A stretch of DNA of 64,000 bases from Chryseobacterium taiwanense (GCF_000813825.1 NZ_JWTA01000014.1:107752-171751), one strand, 5' to 3'; positions 25,650 through 34,308 are shown, counted from the first letter of the stretch. Program-made: numbers and translations. The notes: a model not told the origin generated them from the letters alone.

Positions 25650-26087
25650 ATGAGAATAGATAAATTTTTATGGAGCATTCGTTTTTATAAGACCAGAACC
25701 ATTGCTACTGAGGAGATTAAAAAAAACAGAGTTTCCATTGGTGTGTCGGTTGTGAAGTCTTCTAAAGAGGTGAAGGAAGGTGATGTGATAAAAATCCGTA
25801 AAAATCAGATTGATTATAAAATTAAAGTAATTCAGATTCCTAAAAGTAGAATAGGCGCAAAATTAGTTCCACTTCATATAAAAGATGTGACGGATAATGA
25901 CCAATACGAATTATTAAAAATGCGTAAAATGTCTCAGGATTACTACCGAATTAAAGGAGAGGGGAGACCAACGAAGAAAGACCGACGTGATATGGATGAT
26001 TATGTAGAAAATGATGTAGCATCAGATTTTACAGATTGGGATGATTTCTTTGGTGAAACTGGTGAGGATTCAGAAAATGAAGATTAA
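25650..26087 (+). CDS. S4-domain RNA-binding protein (HslR-like)
   Basis: A 145-aa protein opening with an S4 RNA-binding domain: MRIDKFLWSIRFYKTRTIA, then NRVSIG, VKEGDVIKIRK. The family includes HslR/Hsp15, which binds the 50S subunit with stalled nascent chains. The second half is basic, then ends in an acidic tail (DFFGETGEDSENED). It faces the lipoprotein gene across a 58-bp gap. Regulation is not evident. Confidence 0.85.
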   Translation: MRIDKFLWSIRFYKTRTIATEEIKKNRVSIGVSVVKSSKEVKEGDVIKIRKNQIDYKIKVIQIPKSRIGAKLVPLHIKDVTDNDQYELLKMRKMSQDYYRIKGEGRPTKKDRRDMDDYVENDVASDFTDWDDFFGETGEDSENED

Positions 26088-26103
26088 TTGTACTTAAAAA
26101 CAA

Positions 26104-26127
26104 AAAAGCTCTAGAGATAGAGCTTTT
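26104..26127. terminator. bidirectional terminator between S4 gene and aroK
   Basis: AAAAGCTCTA pairs with TAGAGCTTTT around a gaga loop. It overlaps the last codons of aroK on the minus strand. Confidence 0.75.
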
Positions 26128-26626
26128 CTATTATTTCGTTAACAATGTCATCCGGTTCTCGGGAATCAGTAACTACACTGATTTGTGCCTTATTGTAAAA
26201 ATCATTTCTTTCAAATAAATGCTTAGCAATGAATTCGGCAAGATTTTCATCAGAAATATTAGCAATCAAAGGGCGTTTTTCTTTTTGTTTTAAAAGTCTC
26301 TCTGATAAAGTCGCAACAGACGCCCTCAAAAACACACTTTTTGAATTGTGATTAATAATTTCCATGTTATTATAATAAACCGGAGTTCCTCCACCAAGGC
26401 TTAAAATCACATTTTCTTCAGAAGCCAAAATCTCTTCTAAAGTTTCTCTTTCTAGCTTTCTAAAGTAAATTTCGCCCTTTCTCTCGAAGATTTCAGGGAT
26501 TGTTAATTTATTTCTCCGAGAAATTTCTTTATCGAGGTCAATTAATTTAAAATCTAGTTTTTCGCTTAATATTTTGGAAATGTGAGATTTGCCACTTCCC
26601 ATGTATCCAACAAGTGAAATTATCAT
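26111..26626 (-). CDS. aroK: shikimate kinase
   Basis: Shikimate kinase phosphorylates shikimate with ATP in the pathway to aromatic amino acids. It is 171 aa, normal length. The Walker A loop is GYMGSGKS (7-14), the shikimate-binding Asp lies in LIDLDKEI, then FRKLERETLE and LSLGGGTPVY, and the lid region EKRPLIA with an arginine. The ATG at 26626 is the natural start. The gene is monocistronic between the S4 gene and the tRNA cluster. Identification is firm. Confidence 0.95.
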   Translation of the reverse strand: MIISLVGYMGSGKSHISKILSEKLDFKLIDLDKEISRRNKLTIPEIFERKGEIYFRKLERETLEEILASEENVILSLGGGTPVYYNNMEIINHNSKSVFLRASVATLSERLLKQKEKRPLIANISDENLAEFIAKHLFERNDFYNKAQISVVTDSREPDDIVNEIIEKLYL

Positions 26627-26656
26627 GAATTTTTTTTAAACAAATTTGCGAAAAAG

Positions 26657-26687
26657 TTTTGAGATAAAGAAAAAACTCATATCTTTG
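26657..26687 (+). promoter_or_regulatory. promoter of the tRNA-Lys/tRNA-Leu operon
   Basis: TTTTG (26657-26661) and TATCTTTG (26680-26687) are separated by 18 bp, a good Bacteroidota promoter. It drives the first tRNA-Lys, and probably tRNA-Leu and the second tRNA-Lys, since no terminator is seen until after the latter. Confidence 0.7.
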
Positions 26688-26740
26688 CACCACTAAAAAC
26701 GAGGGACATTATCACAGTGTTTATCGATAATAAAGTGACC

Positions 26741-26813
26741 GACTCGGTAGCTCAGCTGGTAGAGCAATACACTTTTAATGTATGGGTCCTGGGTTCGAAT
26801 CCCAGCCGGGTCA
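26741..26813 (+). tRNA. tRNA-Lys (anticodon TTT), copy 1
   Basis: The acceptor GACTCGG pairs with CCGGGTC, the anticodon loop is CTTTTAA and the T-arm is CTGGGTTCGAATCCCAG. CCA is not encoded. This copy is identical in its 73 bases to copies 2 and 3. Confidence 0.97.
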
Positions 26814-26848
26814 CAAGCAAGAAAATTACTGGATTTTGTAATTTTATT

Positions 26849-26931
26849 GCCTGCGTGGTGAAATTGGTAGACACGCCATCTTGAGGGGGTGGTTTCCTAA
26901 GGATGTGCTGGTTCGAGTCCAGTCGCAGGCA
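26849..26931 (+). tRNA. tRNA-Leu (anticodon GAG)
   Basis: The acceptor GCCTGCG pairs with CGCAGGC; the anticodon arm CCATC TTGAGGG GGTGG gives anticodon GAG. The variable arm is long, as for class II tRNAs. CCA is not encoded. It lies between two tRNA-Lys genes. Confidence 0.95.
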
Positions 26932-27003
26932 CACTGCAGAAAATTGAAATAATTGATGTGATTTATTAGAATTATTTTTATATTTATCACTACAATTGTG
27001 GCC

Positions 27004-27076
27004 GACTCGGTAGCTCAGCTGGTAGAGCAATACACTTTTAATGTATGGGTCCTGGGTTCGAATCCCAGCCGGGTCA
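27004..27076 (+). tRNA. tRNA-Lys (anticodon TTT), copy 2
   Basis: 73 bases identical to copy 1 and copy 3. The 160 bases 27002-27161, covering this tRNA and its two downstream terminators, are repeated exactly at 27254-27413. Confidence 0.97.
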
Positions 27077-27080
27077 CAAG

Positions 27081-27103
27081 TTTACTGAAAAGTAAATTTT
27101 TTT
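27081..27103 (+). terminator. terminator after tRNA-Lys copy 2
   Basis: TTTACT, a GAAA loop, AGTAAA and T7. It starts 4 bases past the tRNA and is repeated after copy 3 (27333-27355). Confidence 0.7.
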
Positions 27104-27130
27104 CATATTAATATTTTGTGATTTGGTGTT

Positions 27131-27161
27131 TCAAAGGCTTCGCAAGAAGCCTTTGATTTTT
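27131..27161 (+). terminator. second terminator after tRNA-Lys copy 2
   Basis: TCAAAGGCTTC pairs perfectly with GAAGCCTTTGA around a gcaa loop, then T5. Stronger than the first hairpin; together they make a tandem terminator. Confidence 0.8.
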
Positions 27162-27170
27162 AAAAATAAA

Positions 27171-27201
27171 TTTTGCAAAAACAAAAAATATTGTATATTT
27201 G
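27171..27201 (+). promoter_or_regulatory. promoter of tRNA-Lys copy 3
   Basis: TTTTG (27171-27175), 18-19 bp spacer, TATATTTG (27194-27201). It gives the third copy its own transcript. Confidence 0.7.
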
Positions 27202-27255
27202 CACCGCTTAAAAAGCAAAAAGCATTTTTCAAAATGTATTTGTAGATAAGTGACC

Positions 27256-27328
27256 GACTCGGTAGCTCAGCTGGTAGAGCAATACACTTTTAATGTATGG
27301 GTCCTGGGTTCGAATCCCAGCCGGGTCA
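27256..27328 (+). tRNA. tRNA-Lys (anticodon TTT), copy 3
   Basis: Third identical 73-base tRNA-Lys, with its own promoter and a copy of the double terminator. CCA is not encoded. Confidence 0.97.
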
Positions 27329-27332
27329 CAAG

Positions 27333-27413
27333 TTTACTGAAAAGTAAATTTTTTTCATATTAATATTTTGTGATTTGGTGTTTCAAAGGCTTCGCAAGAA
27401 GCCTTTGATTTTT
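27333..27413 (+). terminator. double terminator after tRNA-Lys copy 3
   Basis: Exact copy of the two hairpins at 27081-27161, including the T-tracts. Confidence 0.75.
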
Positions 27414-27445
27414 TATTTTAAGATGAAGTGTTAAGGCAGAAAAAA

Positions 27446-27466
27446 GCGCTACTTAAAAAGTAACGC
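27446..27466 (-). terminator. terminator of panC
   Basis: GCG-TACTT pairs with AAGTA-CGC with one C/A bulge. Read on the minus strand, it follows the panC stop and is trailed by T. Confidence 0.65.
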
Positions 27467-27486
27467 AATTTTTATTTTCTGTTTTT

Positions 27487-28335
27487 CTAAGATAAGTGCA
27501 TATTATCAATCAATCTTACACCATCCACAATAACAACAATGAAGGCTCTGTAGCTTCTGTCTTCGTGAAAAAAATCAGTCTCTTTTAAGGTTTCTTCATC
27601 TGCAATTAAGAAATATTCGAGTTGCATACCTTGTTGTTGGTCAAAAATTTCCTGTATTTTCTCTTTGATGTCAGGTATTGTAGTTGTTTTGGACCAACTA
27701 TCTACCTTTTTTAGAGCTTCATAAATGATTTTAGAAGCTTCTTTTCTGTCTTCGTGTAGTCTTTGATTTCTAGAACTTAGTGCTAAACCGCTTTCTGCTC
27801 TATAAATTGAAACTCCTTTGATTTTAATAGGGAGTTTTTTCTTTTCAACCATTTTCTTGATAATAGCTAACTGCTGGAAGTCTTTTTCACCAAAATAAGC
27901 GTTGTCAGGTTGTATTTGTCTGAAAAGCTCTTCAACAACTGTTCCTACCCCATCAAAATGTCCTGGGCGTGATTTTCCCTCCATCTCATTTTCCAATCCA
28001 TCGAAGTCATAATGTTGGCTTTCTGTTTTTTCAGGATATATATCTGCTACTTCAGGAATATAAACAGCATCTACTAATCCTGAATTTTGTAAAATCAAAA
28101 TGTCTCGGTTAACATCTCTAGGATATTTTTCTAAATCTTCAGGGTTGTTAAATTGAGTTGGATTGACAAAAATTGAAGAAATAACAAGATCATTTTCTTT
28201 TCGGGCTTCTTCGTACAAAGAAAGGTGTCCTTTATGTAGGGCTCCCATAGTAGGTGCAAAGCCGATTCTTTTTCCCATTTCTTTCTGTCTTTCAATGAAA
28301 TCCTGAAGCGTTTTTTTATTTTTTAAAACTTCCAT
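27487..28335 (-). CDS. panC: pantothenate synthetase
   Basis: PanC condenses pantoate and beta-alanine with ATP to make pantothenate, a coenzyme A precursor. I start it at 28335 (MEVLKNKKTL), giving 282 aa, the family length. A perfect -7 element lies at 28364-28357 inside the longer frame, so the ATG at 28377 is upstream of the promoter. Motifs: PTMGALHKGH (HIGH-like, His34-His37), VNPTQFNN, GKSRPGHFDGV, YFGEKDFQQL and LALSSRNQRL (KMSKS-like position). It is divergent from the glycogen-synthase-like gene. Confidence 0.95.
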   Translation of the reverse strand: MEVLKNKKTLQDFIERQKEMGKRIGFAPTMGALHKGHLSLYEEARKENDLVISSIFVNPTQFNNPEDLEKYPRDVNRDILILQNSGLVDAVYIPEVADIYPEKTESQHYDFDGLENEMEGKSRPGHFDGVGTVVEELFRQIQPDNAYFGEKDFQQLAIIKKMVEKKKLPIKIKGVSIYRAESGLALSSRNQRLHEDRKEASKIIYEALKKVDSWSKTTTIPDIKEKIQEIFDQQQGMQLEYFLIADEETLKETDFFHEDRSYRAFIVVIVDGVRLIDNMHLS

Positions 28336-28356
28336 AAGTTCGTTATAATAGTATTT

Positions 28357-28364
28357 CAAAAATA
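28357..28364 (-). promoter_or_regulatory. -7 element of panC
   Basis: TATTTTTG on the minus strand, 21 bp ahead of the ATG at 28335; it decides the panC start. Confidence 0.65.
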
Positions 28365-28459
28365 CTAAAAATATCATATATTATTACTGGTTTTGATAAT
28401 TTGGGAAAGGGAATTATCGTAAAAAAATGTTAATTAAAATAATGTTGGATGTTTTTTTG

Positions 28460-28467
28460 TAATTTTG
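28460..28467 (+). promoter_or_regulatory. -7 element upstream of the glycogen-synthase-like gene
   Basis: TAATTTTG, 38 bp ahead of the ATG at 28506. It probably drives the unit that continues into DUF4270 and glmS, because no terminator separates them. Confidence 0.5.
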
Positions 28468-28505
28468 CACATTAAAGCATTTTTACAAAAATTAGATAGA
28501 AGTTT

Positions 28506-29276
28506 ATGCCGAATCAAAAGATACTGTACATTACCACAGAAATGTACCCTTATCAGGAAGATACAAATTTAGCAACAGTGGTAAACAAAATGGCGCTTAA
28601 GATGCACAATGAGGGCAATGATGTAAGAGTTTTTATGCCACGATTTGGACAAATAAGTGAAAGGAAGTTTCAGCTCCACGAGGTTATTCGTCTTTCAGGA
28701 ATGAATATTATTATCAACGATTTAGATCAACCTCTTATCATTAAGGTAGCTTCTCTTCCTGGAGAAAGACTTCAGGTTTACTTTATAGATAACGAAGAAT
28801 ATTTTAAAAGAAAACAATATTATTTCGATGACGAAGGAAATCCTTTTGATGACAACGATGAAAGAGCAATCTTCTTTGCAAGAGGAGTGATAGAAACCAT
28901 CAAAAAATTAAACTGGGTTCCTGATGTTATTCACTTAAATGGATGGATGTCTTCTTTCGTTCCTATTTATTTGAAAACTTATTACGAAACGGATGCATAC
29001 TTCAAAGATGCAAAAATCATTCTTTCTTTATACAATGAGAAAGATGCTGCATTGAGTAATAATATTGAGGAAAAACTTAAGTTTGATAATATTTCCGGTT
29101 TAAAGGCGTTAGAGAATCCGACAATTCAGAATGTTGTAATTGAAAGCATGAATTATGTTGATTCAATCGTAAAAGGAGATGAGTTCCTAAACGAAGAACT
29201 AGACAAAGCTTTCAATGAAACTGACACATCAAAATCAGAGTATCTTGATGTAGATTCTATTAATCAACTTTATTAA
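28506..29276 (+). CDS. reduced glycogen/starch synthase-like protein (GT5 N-terminal half)
   Basis: A 256-aa protein that matches only the N-terminal half of glycogen synthases: KILYITTEMYPYQ at the start, GNDVRVFMPRFG, and VPDVIHLNGWMSSFVPIYLK. The ADP-glucose-binding KTGGL motif is replaced by EDTNL (Glu18-Asp19-Thr20-Asn21), and the W-D-W-H region becomes NGWMS. The C-terminal Rossmann domain with the donor site is absent, and the next 12 bp carry no broken remnant of it. It is therefore unlikely to make glycogen. Its stop is 12 bp before the DUF4270 gene, so the two are co-transcribed; a structural or regulatory role is plausible. Confidence 0.75.
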   Translation: MPNQKILYITTEMYPYQEDTNLATVVNKMALKMHNEGNDVRVFMPRFGQISERKFQLHEVIRLSGMNIIINDLDQPLIIKVASLPGERLQVYFIDNEEYFKRKQYYFDDEGNPFDDNDERAIFFARGVIETIKKLNWVPDVIHLNGWMSSFVPIYLKTYYETDAYFKDAKIILSLYNEKDAALSNNIEEKLKFDNISGLKALENPTIQNVVIESMNYVDSIVKGDEFLNEELDKAFNETDTSKSEYLDVDSINQLY

Positions 29277-29288
29277 AAACACATTTTA

Positions 29289-30899
29289 ATGATTTATACT
29301 ATTAAAAGAACTTTCGCCATTTTGTTTATGGCGATTTTTGGAAGTGTAATACTATACAATTGTGAACCAGAAACAGATGCTTTAGGTGAACAATTGTTTT
29401 TAGATGGAGCAGCTCAAGGAGATGAGGTATCTTATGATGTTATAGCTTATAATATCGATAATAATGATAGTATTCGTAGTGATGCAGGCTCAATGTATGA
29501 GGTATATAATTCTACTAGCAGTTTTACCAGAAAAGCTGTATTAGGAGCCTTTACAGAAAGTCAGTTTGGAATGCAAAGGGCATCTTATCTTACGCAGGTA
29601 CGTTTACCAACTTATACTCCGGATTTTGGAACAAATGCAACAGTAGATTCTGTAGTGTTAGTTGTAAAGCCAACATATGCAACAGATTCTCTAACAACAA
29701 CAACGAATGAGGATTATATTTCTCCAGATGGAAATGTTGCGGCTAAAAAGGTAGTAAATACTTATCCTGCATATAAATATGGTAAAGCTAAAATTAATGG
29801 ATCAACTCCACAATTTACAATTAAAGTACATGAAGTTGAAGATTTCTTAAATGGACAGAATGATATAGCATATTCTAACACTGATTATAAATATTATTCA
29901 CCAGAATTAGGAAGCAAGATATTTAATGGAAATGTAAATAGTGTAACTATTACTAAAGATTCTGATGCAACGTCAATATACACTTCTTCAGCTGTAGGAG
30001 TAAGAATTCCTTTAAGTGCTACTTTTTTTCAAACTAAAATTGTAGATAAAGCAAGCTCTGCTGATCTTAAAGATGTTTCTAACTTTATCAGATATTTTAA
30101 AGGATTAAGGGTTTCTGTTACTGAAAGTGACGGATATTTATTCCAATTTAATCCAGATGATATAGAGCTGATTATGTATTATAAGAATGATAAGGTAGAG
30201 AATGGAACAACTACAAGACCCCAATCCACGTATAAATTTACTATGGGAGCTGCTAATACCCATATTGGTCACTATGAATATGATAGAACACAAGCATTTG
30301 AAGATGCTGTGATTGGAGATAAAGTAAATGGTGATGCAAGATTGTATACTCAAGGAATGGGGGGACCCTCAATTGGGATTAAAATTCCAGAAACTACTAT
30401 TAATGATTTGAAGAAATTATATCAAAATAACAAAACTGCTATTATTGGTGCTAGAATTAGAATTTACACAGATCCAACTTGGAATCCTAATTATTCAAAT
30501 TTTAATAACAAATATGTGAAACCTGGCTTGTTTACGATTGTTCAAAAAGATAAAGATAGTAATGGAAAAGAGACGACTGCTTTTACTACAGATTTATTAA
30601 ATTTAAGTGGGTCTATAAATTTTGCTCGATATAAAACATATGACATTGATAAGAATCCTACATATTATGATTTTACAGTTACAAAATCTATAAAGGATAT
30701 TGTTGAGGCTGGGATAGATAATAAGGATAAATATTTTAAAATTGATTTGGGAGACTTTGTTGCTAATTCTTCAGGGGTTTCATTAGGATATAAATATACT
30801 AATAGAGCGTTTACTACAGATAGAGTTATATTCATTGGTAATGATCCATCTAATAATCAATACAAAATACAACTTAAAGTTGTAAGCAGTAAAAAATAA
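29289..30899 (+). CDS. DUF4270 family lipoprotein
   Basis: A 536-aa exported protein with an N-terminal hydrophobic segment and a cysteine (VILYNC, not a strong lipobox), then CEPETDALGEQLFL, the opening of DUF4270. The mature part is rich in Tyr, Asn, Thr and beta strands, as in this family of presumed outer-membrane lipoproteins of Flavobacteriia. Function is not established. It lies directly downstream of the glycogen-synthase-like gene (12 bp) and upstream of glmS (28 bp), and then gldKLMN. This position suggests but does not prove a cell-envelope or gliding link. Confidence 0.75.
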   Translation: MIYTIKRTFAILFMAIFGSVILYNCEPETDALGEQLFLDGAAQGDEVSYDVIAYNIDNNDSIRSDAGSMYEVYNSTSSFTRKAVLGAFTESQFGMQRASYLTQVRLPTYTPDFGTNATVDSVVLVVKPTYATDSLTTTTNEDYISPDGNVAAKKVVNTYPAYKYGKAKINGSTPQFTIKVHEVEDFLNGQNDIAYSNTDYKYYSPELGSKIFNGNVNSVTITKDSDATSIYTSSAVGVRIPLSATFFQTKIVDKASSADLKDVSNFIRYFKGLRVSVTESDGYLFQFNPDDIELIMYYKNDKVENGTTTRPQSTYKFTMGAANTHIGHYEYDRTQAFEDAVIGDKVNGDARLYTQGMGGPSIGIKIPETTINDLKKLYQNNKTAIIGARIRIYTDPTWNPNYSNFNNKYVKPGLFTIVQKDKDSNGKETTAFTTDLLNLSGSINFARYKTYDIDKNPTYYDFTVTKSIKDIVEAGIDNKDKYFKIDLGDFVANSSGVSLGYKYTNRAFTTDRVIFIGNDPSNNQYKIQLKVVSSKK

Positions 30900-30927
30900 A
30901 ATACAAATAAAAACACAAAAATAAACT

Positions 30928-32781
30928 ATGTGCGGAATAGTAGGATATACAGGATTTCAGGATGCGTATGATATTGTTATCAACGGTCTTAGAAGATTGG
31001 AATATAGAGGGTATGACAGTGCTGGGATTGTCTTAGAAGATGGAAATAATAAATTAGAAGTTGAGAAAACAAAAGGTAAAGTTGATGACCTAGTAAGAAT
31101 TTCTGAAAATTTAAAAGGTACTTCGAAAATTGGTATGGGGCACACTCGTTGGGCTACACACGGAGTTCCTAGTGATAGAAACTCTCATCCACATCTTTCT
31201 AATAATGATAAAATTGCCCTTGTTCATAATGGTATTATTGAAAATTACGATACTATTAAAACAATGCTTACTGAAAAAGGGTTTACCTTCAAATCAGAAA
31301 CAGATACAGAAGTTTTAGTAAATCTTATTCAATATTTTATGGATTTAAATACTGAAACAGATTTTCCTACTGCGGTAAGATATGCTCTTAATGAAGTATA
31401 TGGTGCATATGCTATTACGGTAATGCATGAAGATTATCCAGGGGTTTTGGTTGTAGGAAGATTAGGTTCGCCTTTAGCAATCGGGATTGGAGAAAAAGAA
31501 TATTTCATTGCGTCAGATGCATCTCCTTTTGTAGAATTTACGAAGGAAGCTATTTATCTTGAAGAAGGTCATATGGCGACTATTTCATTGGAAAATGGTG
31601 TAGATATTCGAACTATTAGTGAGAACTCTAAAATTGAACCTGAGATTCAAGAACTTAAGTTGAGTTTAGAGCAGATTGAAAAAGGTGGTTATGAGCATTT
31701 CATGTTGAAAGAAATTTTCGAACAGCCAAAATCTGTACACGATACAATGAGAGGTAGACTTCTTGTAGATGAAGGAGTGATCAAAATGGCGGGAATCTGG
31801 GATCATATTGAAAAGTTCAAGAATGCAAACAGAATTATAATCATCGCTTGTGGAACTTCTTGGCATGCAGGTCTTATTGGAGAATATTTAATTGAAGAGT
31901 ATGCAAGAATTCCGGTTGAAGTAGAATACGCTTCGGAATTCAGATATAGAAATCCAATTATTACGGATAAAGATGTGGTAATTGCAATTTCTCAATCTGG
32001 AGAAACTGCTGATACAATGGCTGCTTTAAAATTAGCTAAAGAAAAAGGAGCATTTATATATGGTATTTGTAATGTGGTGGATTCTTCAATTGCAAGAATT
32101 ACAGATGCAGGTTCATATACACACGCTGGTCCGGAAATCGGAGTTGCTTCTACAAAAGCTTTTACAGCACAGTTAACTATTCTTACTTTAATTGCATTTA
32201 AATTAGGAAAACACAACGGAAATTTGGGAAATGCAGATTTCATGAGCTTAATTGCCGAGTTAGAGGCCATTCCTAAAAGAATTGAAGATGTTTTAAGTTC
32301 AACACATGAATTAGTTCAAAATATTGCTAAAGACTTTGTAAACGCTACAAACTTCTTATATTTAGGAAGGGGATATAATTATCCTGCAGCATTAGAAGGT
32401 GCATTGAAATTAAAAGAAATCTCCTATATCCATGCTGAAGGATATCCTGCTGCAGAAATGAAGCATGGTCCTATTGCATTAATTGATGAAAATATGCCAA
32501 TTGTTATCATTGCTCCAAAAAGAGGGCATTATGATAAGATTGTAAGCAATGTTCAGGAAATTAAAGCAAGAAAAGGGAAAGTTATTGCTGTTGTTAATAA
32601 AGGAGATACTCAAGTAAGTGCGATGGCTGATTATGTTATTGAAATCCCTGAAACATCAGAATGTTTCTCACCAATCGTTGCATCAGTGCCATTACAGCTA
32701 TTGGCATACTATATTGCAGTGTATAGAGGAGCGAATGTAGACCAACCAAGAAACCTTGCAAAATCTGTAACTGTGGAATAA
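30928..32781 (+). CDS. glmS: glutamine--fructose-6-phosphate aminotransferase (isomerizing)
   Basis: GlmS makes glucosamine-6-phosphate from fructose-6-phosphate and glutamine, the entry to UDP-GlcNAc and so peptidoglycan and LPS. It has 617 aa, typical. Cys2 (MCGIVGYTG) is the N-terminal glutaminase nucleophile. The glutaminase region has GHTRWATHG and HNGIIENY. Two SIS domains (CGTSWHAG, and SQSGETADT; then GRGYNYPAALEGALKLKE) follow, and the C-terminal KSVTVE. It sits between DUF4270 and gldK. No glmS ribozyme-like structure is visible upstream. Confidence 0.97.
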   Translation: MCGIVGYTGFQDAYDIVINGLRRLEYRGYDSAGIVLEDGNNKLEVEKTKGKVDDLVRISENLKGTSKIGMGHTRWATHGVPSDRNSHPHLSNNDKIALVHNGIIENYDTIKTMLTEKGFTFKSETDTEVLVNLIQYFMDLNTETDFPTAVRYALNEVYGAYAITVMHEDYPGVLVVGRLGSPLAIGIGEKEYFIASDASPFVEFTKEAIYLEEGHMATISLENGVDIRTISENSKIEPEIQELKLSLEQIEKGGYEHFMLKEIFEQPKSVHDTMRGRLLVDEGVIKMAGIWDHIEKFKNANRIIIIACGTSWHAGLIGEYLIEEYARIPVEVEYASEFRYRNPIITDKDVVIAISQSGETADTMAALKLAKEKGAFIYGICNVVDSSIARITDAGSYTHAGPEIGVASTKAFTAQLTILTLIAFKLGKHNGNLGNADFMSLIAELEAIPKRIEDVLSSTHELVQNIAKDFVNATNFLYLGRGYNYPAALEGALKLKEISYIHAEGYPAAEMKHGPIALIDENMPIVIIAPKRGHYDKIVSNVQEIKARKGKVIAVVNKGDTQVSAMADYVIEIPETSECFSPIVASVPLQLLAYYIAVYRGANVDQPRNLAKSVTVE

Positions 32782-32889
32782 AAATTTGGTGTAAATAAAA
32801 TAAATTTAGATTTATTCCGTTATTTCAAAAAAAATCTTAAAAGTTTCTTAAAAAAATTATATATTTACGGCTTAATTATAAAAATTAAC

Positions 32890-34308
32890 ATGAAAAGGAT
32901 ATTTCTTTTATTATTGTCTGCGTCAGTAGCGTCGGTATCTTGTTCAGGTGGTGGTACTTCTTCTGTAGGGAAACCAGGAACGAAAGGAGAATTGATACCA
33001 AGAGAAAAAGCAAAATCATTTGTTGCGGAAAGACCATATGGTATGGTTGCGATTCCTGCAGGCTCGTTTATAGCGGGTATGGCAGATCAAGACCCAACAA
33101 ACTCTCCAGAAAAATCAGCGTTGAAAACATCAACGGTTTCTTCTTTCTTCATGGATGAAGCTGAAACTACGAATGCGGAATACAGACTGTTTATTAATTA
33201 TGTGAGAGACTCTATCGCTAGAACATTACTTGCAGAAGCTGCAGGTGAAGGCGGAGATGGCGGAGGAAAAGGAGCTGCCATAGGAGACTATGCTTACCTA
33301 GCTAAAAAAGAAGATAATTTAACACCATATCAAGAATATTTAGAAGGACAAGGAGGAGCTGATGAAGGAAGTTACGATGCAAGCAAGAAATTAGATTGGA
33401 AAATTCCTTTACATTGGAATACTACAAAGTATCCGGATGTAGAATATGCTGAAGTTTTAGAATCTATGTACTTACCAGCTTCTTCAAGAGTTGGAAGTGA
33501 AAGACTTCTAGATGTAAGTAAATTAAAATACACTTATCAATGGGGAGATATGGACGCTGCTATTGCTGATAATGCAAGAGGAGCGAACTATTTAAAAAGA
33601 GAAAGTATTGCCATTTATCCTGATACTACGGTTTGGGTAAAAGACTTCCACTTTACTTATAATGAACCATTATTTGAACAATACTTCTGGCACAAAGCTT
33701 ACAAAGATTATCCTGTAGTTGGGGTAACTTGGGATCAAGCAAGAGCTTATTGTAACTTTAGATCTAAATTGAAATCTGATTACAATGAAAGTTTAAAAAG
33801 AAGAAAGCAAAGACCTTTGAAATTCCGTTTACCTAACGAGACTGAATGGGAATATGCTGCAAAAGGTGGAAAATCAAATGCTACTTATCCTTGGGGAGGT
33901 CCTTATTTAATGGATGACAGAGGTTGTTATCTTGCAAACTTCAAGCCAAAAAGAGGTAACTATATGGAGGATGATAAAAAAGGTACTTATACTTACACTG
34001 CTCCGGTAAAGAAATTTAGAAAAAATGGTTTCGGTTTATTTGATATGGCTGGAAACGTTGCTGAATGGACAGAGTCAGGATATAATAACTCATCTGCAGT
34101 ATTTACTTCTACGCTTAACCCATCTACTAAAGATAAATCTGATACTAGAAAATCTGTAAGAGGAGGTTCTTGGAAAGATGTTGGGTATATGTTGATGACA
34201 GGTATGAGAGATTGGGAAAGAAAAGATTCTGCAAGAAGTTATATTGGATTTAGAACAGTACAGGATATTCCTGAAGCTGCTGTAAAGCCAAGAAAAATAA
34301 ACAGATAA
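32890..34308 (+). CDS. gldK: gliding motility lipoprotein GldK
   Basis: GldK is an outer-membrane lipoprotein of the type IX secretion system that forms a ring with GldN under the outer membrane. It is 472 aa with a lipobox ending at Cys18 (VSC). The body is a sulfatase-modifying-factor (FGE-sulfatase) fold: MVAIPAGSFIAG, FFMDEAETTNAEYR, VVGVTWDQARAYCNF, FRLPNETEWEYAAKGG, GNVAEWTESGYNN and VRGGSWKD. A near-consensus -7 (TATATTTA, 32860-32867) lies upstream, so gldKLMN probably form their own transcript behind glmS. It is followed by gldL after 48 bp. Confidence 0.96.
   Translation: MKRIFLLLLSASVASVSCSGGGTSSVGKPGTKGELIPREKAKSFVAERPYGMVAIPAGSFIAGMADQDPTNSPEKSALKTSTVSSFFMDEAETTNAEYRLFINYVRDSIARTLLAEAAGEGGDGGGKGAAIGDYAYLAKKEDNLTPYQEYLEGQGGADEGSYDASKKLDWKIPLHWNTTKYPDVEYAEVLESMYLPASSRVGSERLLDVSKLKYTYQWGDMDAAIADNARGANYLKRESIAIYPDTTVWVKDFHFTYNEPLFEQYFWHKAYKDYPVVGVTWDQARAYCNFRSKLKSDYNESLKRRKQRPLKFRLPNETEWEYAAKGGKSNATYPWGGPYLMDDRGCYLANFKPKRGNYMEDDKKGTYTYTAPVKKFRKNGFGLFDMAGNVAEWTESGYNNSSAVFTSTLNPSTKDKSDTRKSVRGGSWKDVGYMLMTGMRDWERKDSARSYIGFRTVQDIPEAAVKPRKINR

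Larger units (their letters stand above)
27002..27413. repeat. 160-bp tandem duplication of tRNA-Lys with its terminators
   Basis: 27002-27161 and 27254-27413 are identical over 160 bp, offset 252 bp. Each copy holds tRNA-Lys, a TTTACT/AGTAAA hairpin with T7 and a larger terminator hairpin. The intervening 92 bp carries a separate promoter. Confidence 0.9.

Noticed and set aside
26752..27030. 92-codon minus-strand frame across the tRNA cluster
   Set aside because: It is antisense to tRNA-Lys, tRNA-Leu and tRNA-Lys, and its residues come from the tRNA sequence; a well-known false gene type.
28336..28377. Upstream ATG of panC
   Set aside because: A consensus -7 element lies between this ATG and the one at 28335, and the family starts at MEVLKNKK-like sequence.
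28506..29276. glycogen synthase broken by a frameshift
   Set aside because: No continuation of the C-terminal domain is present in any frame; the next gene starts 12 bp later.
30900..30927. glmS ribozyme
   Set aside because: Only 28 bp separate DUF4270 from glmS; there is no room for the structure.
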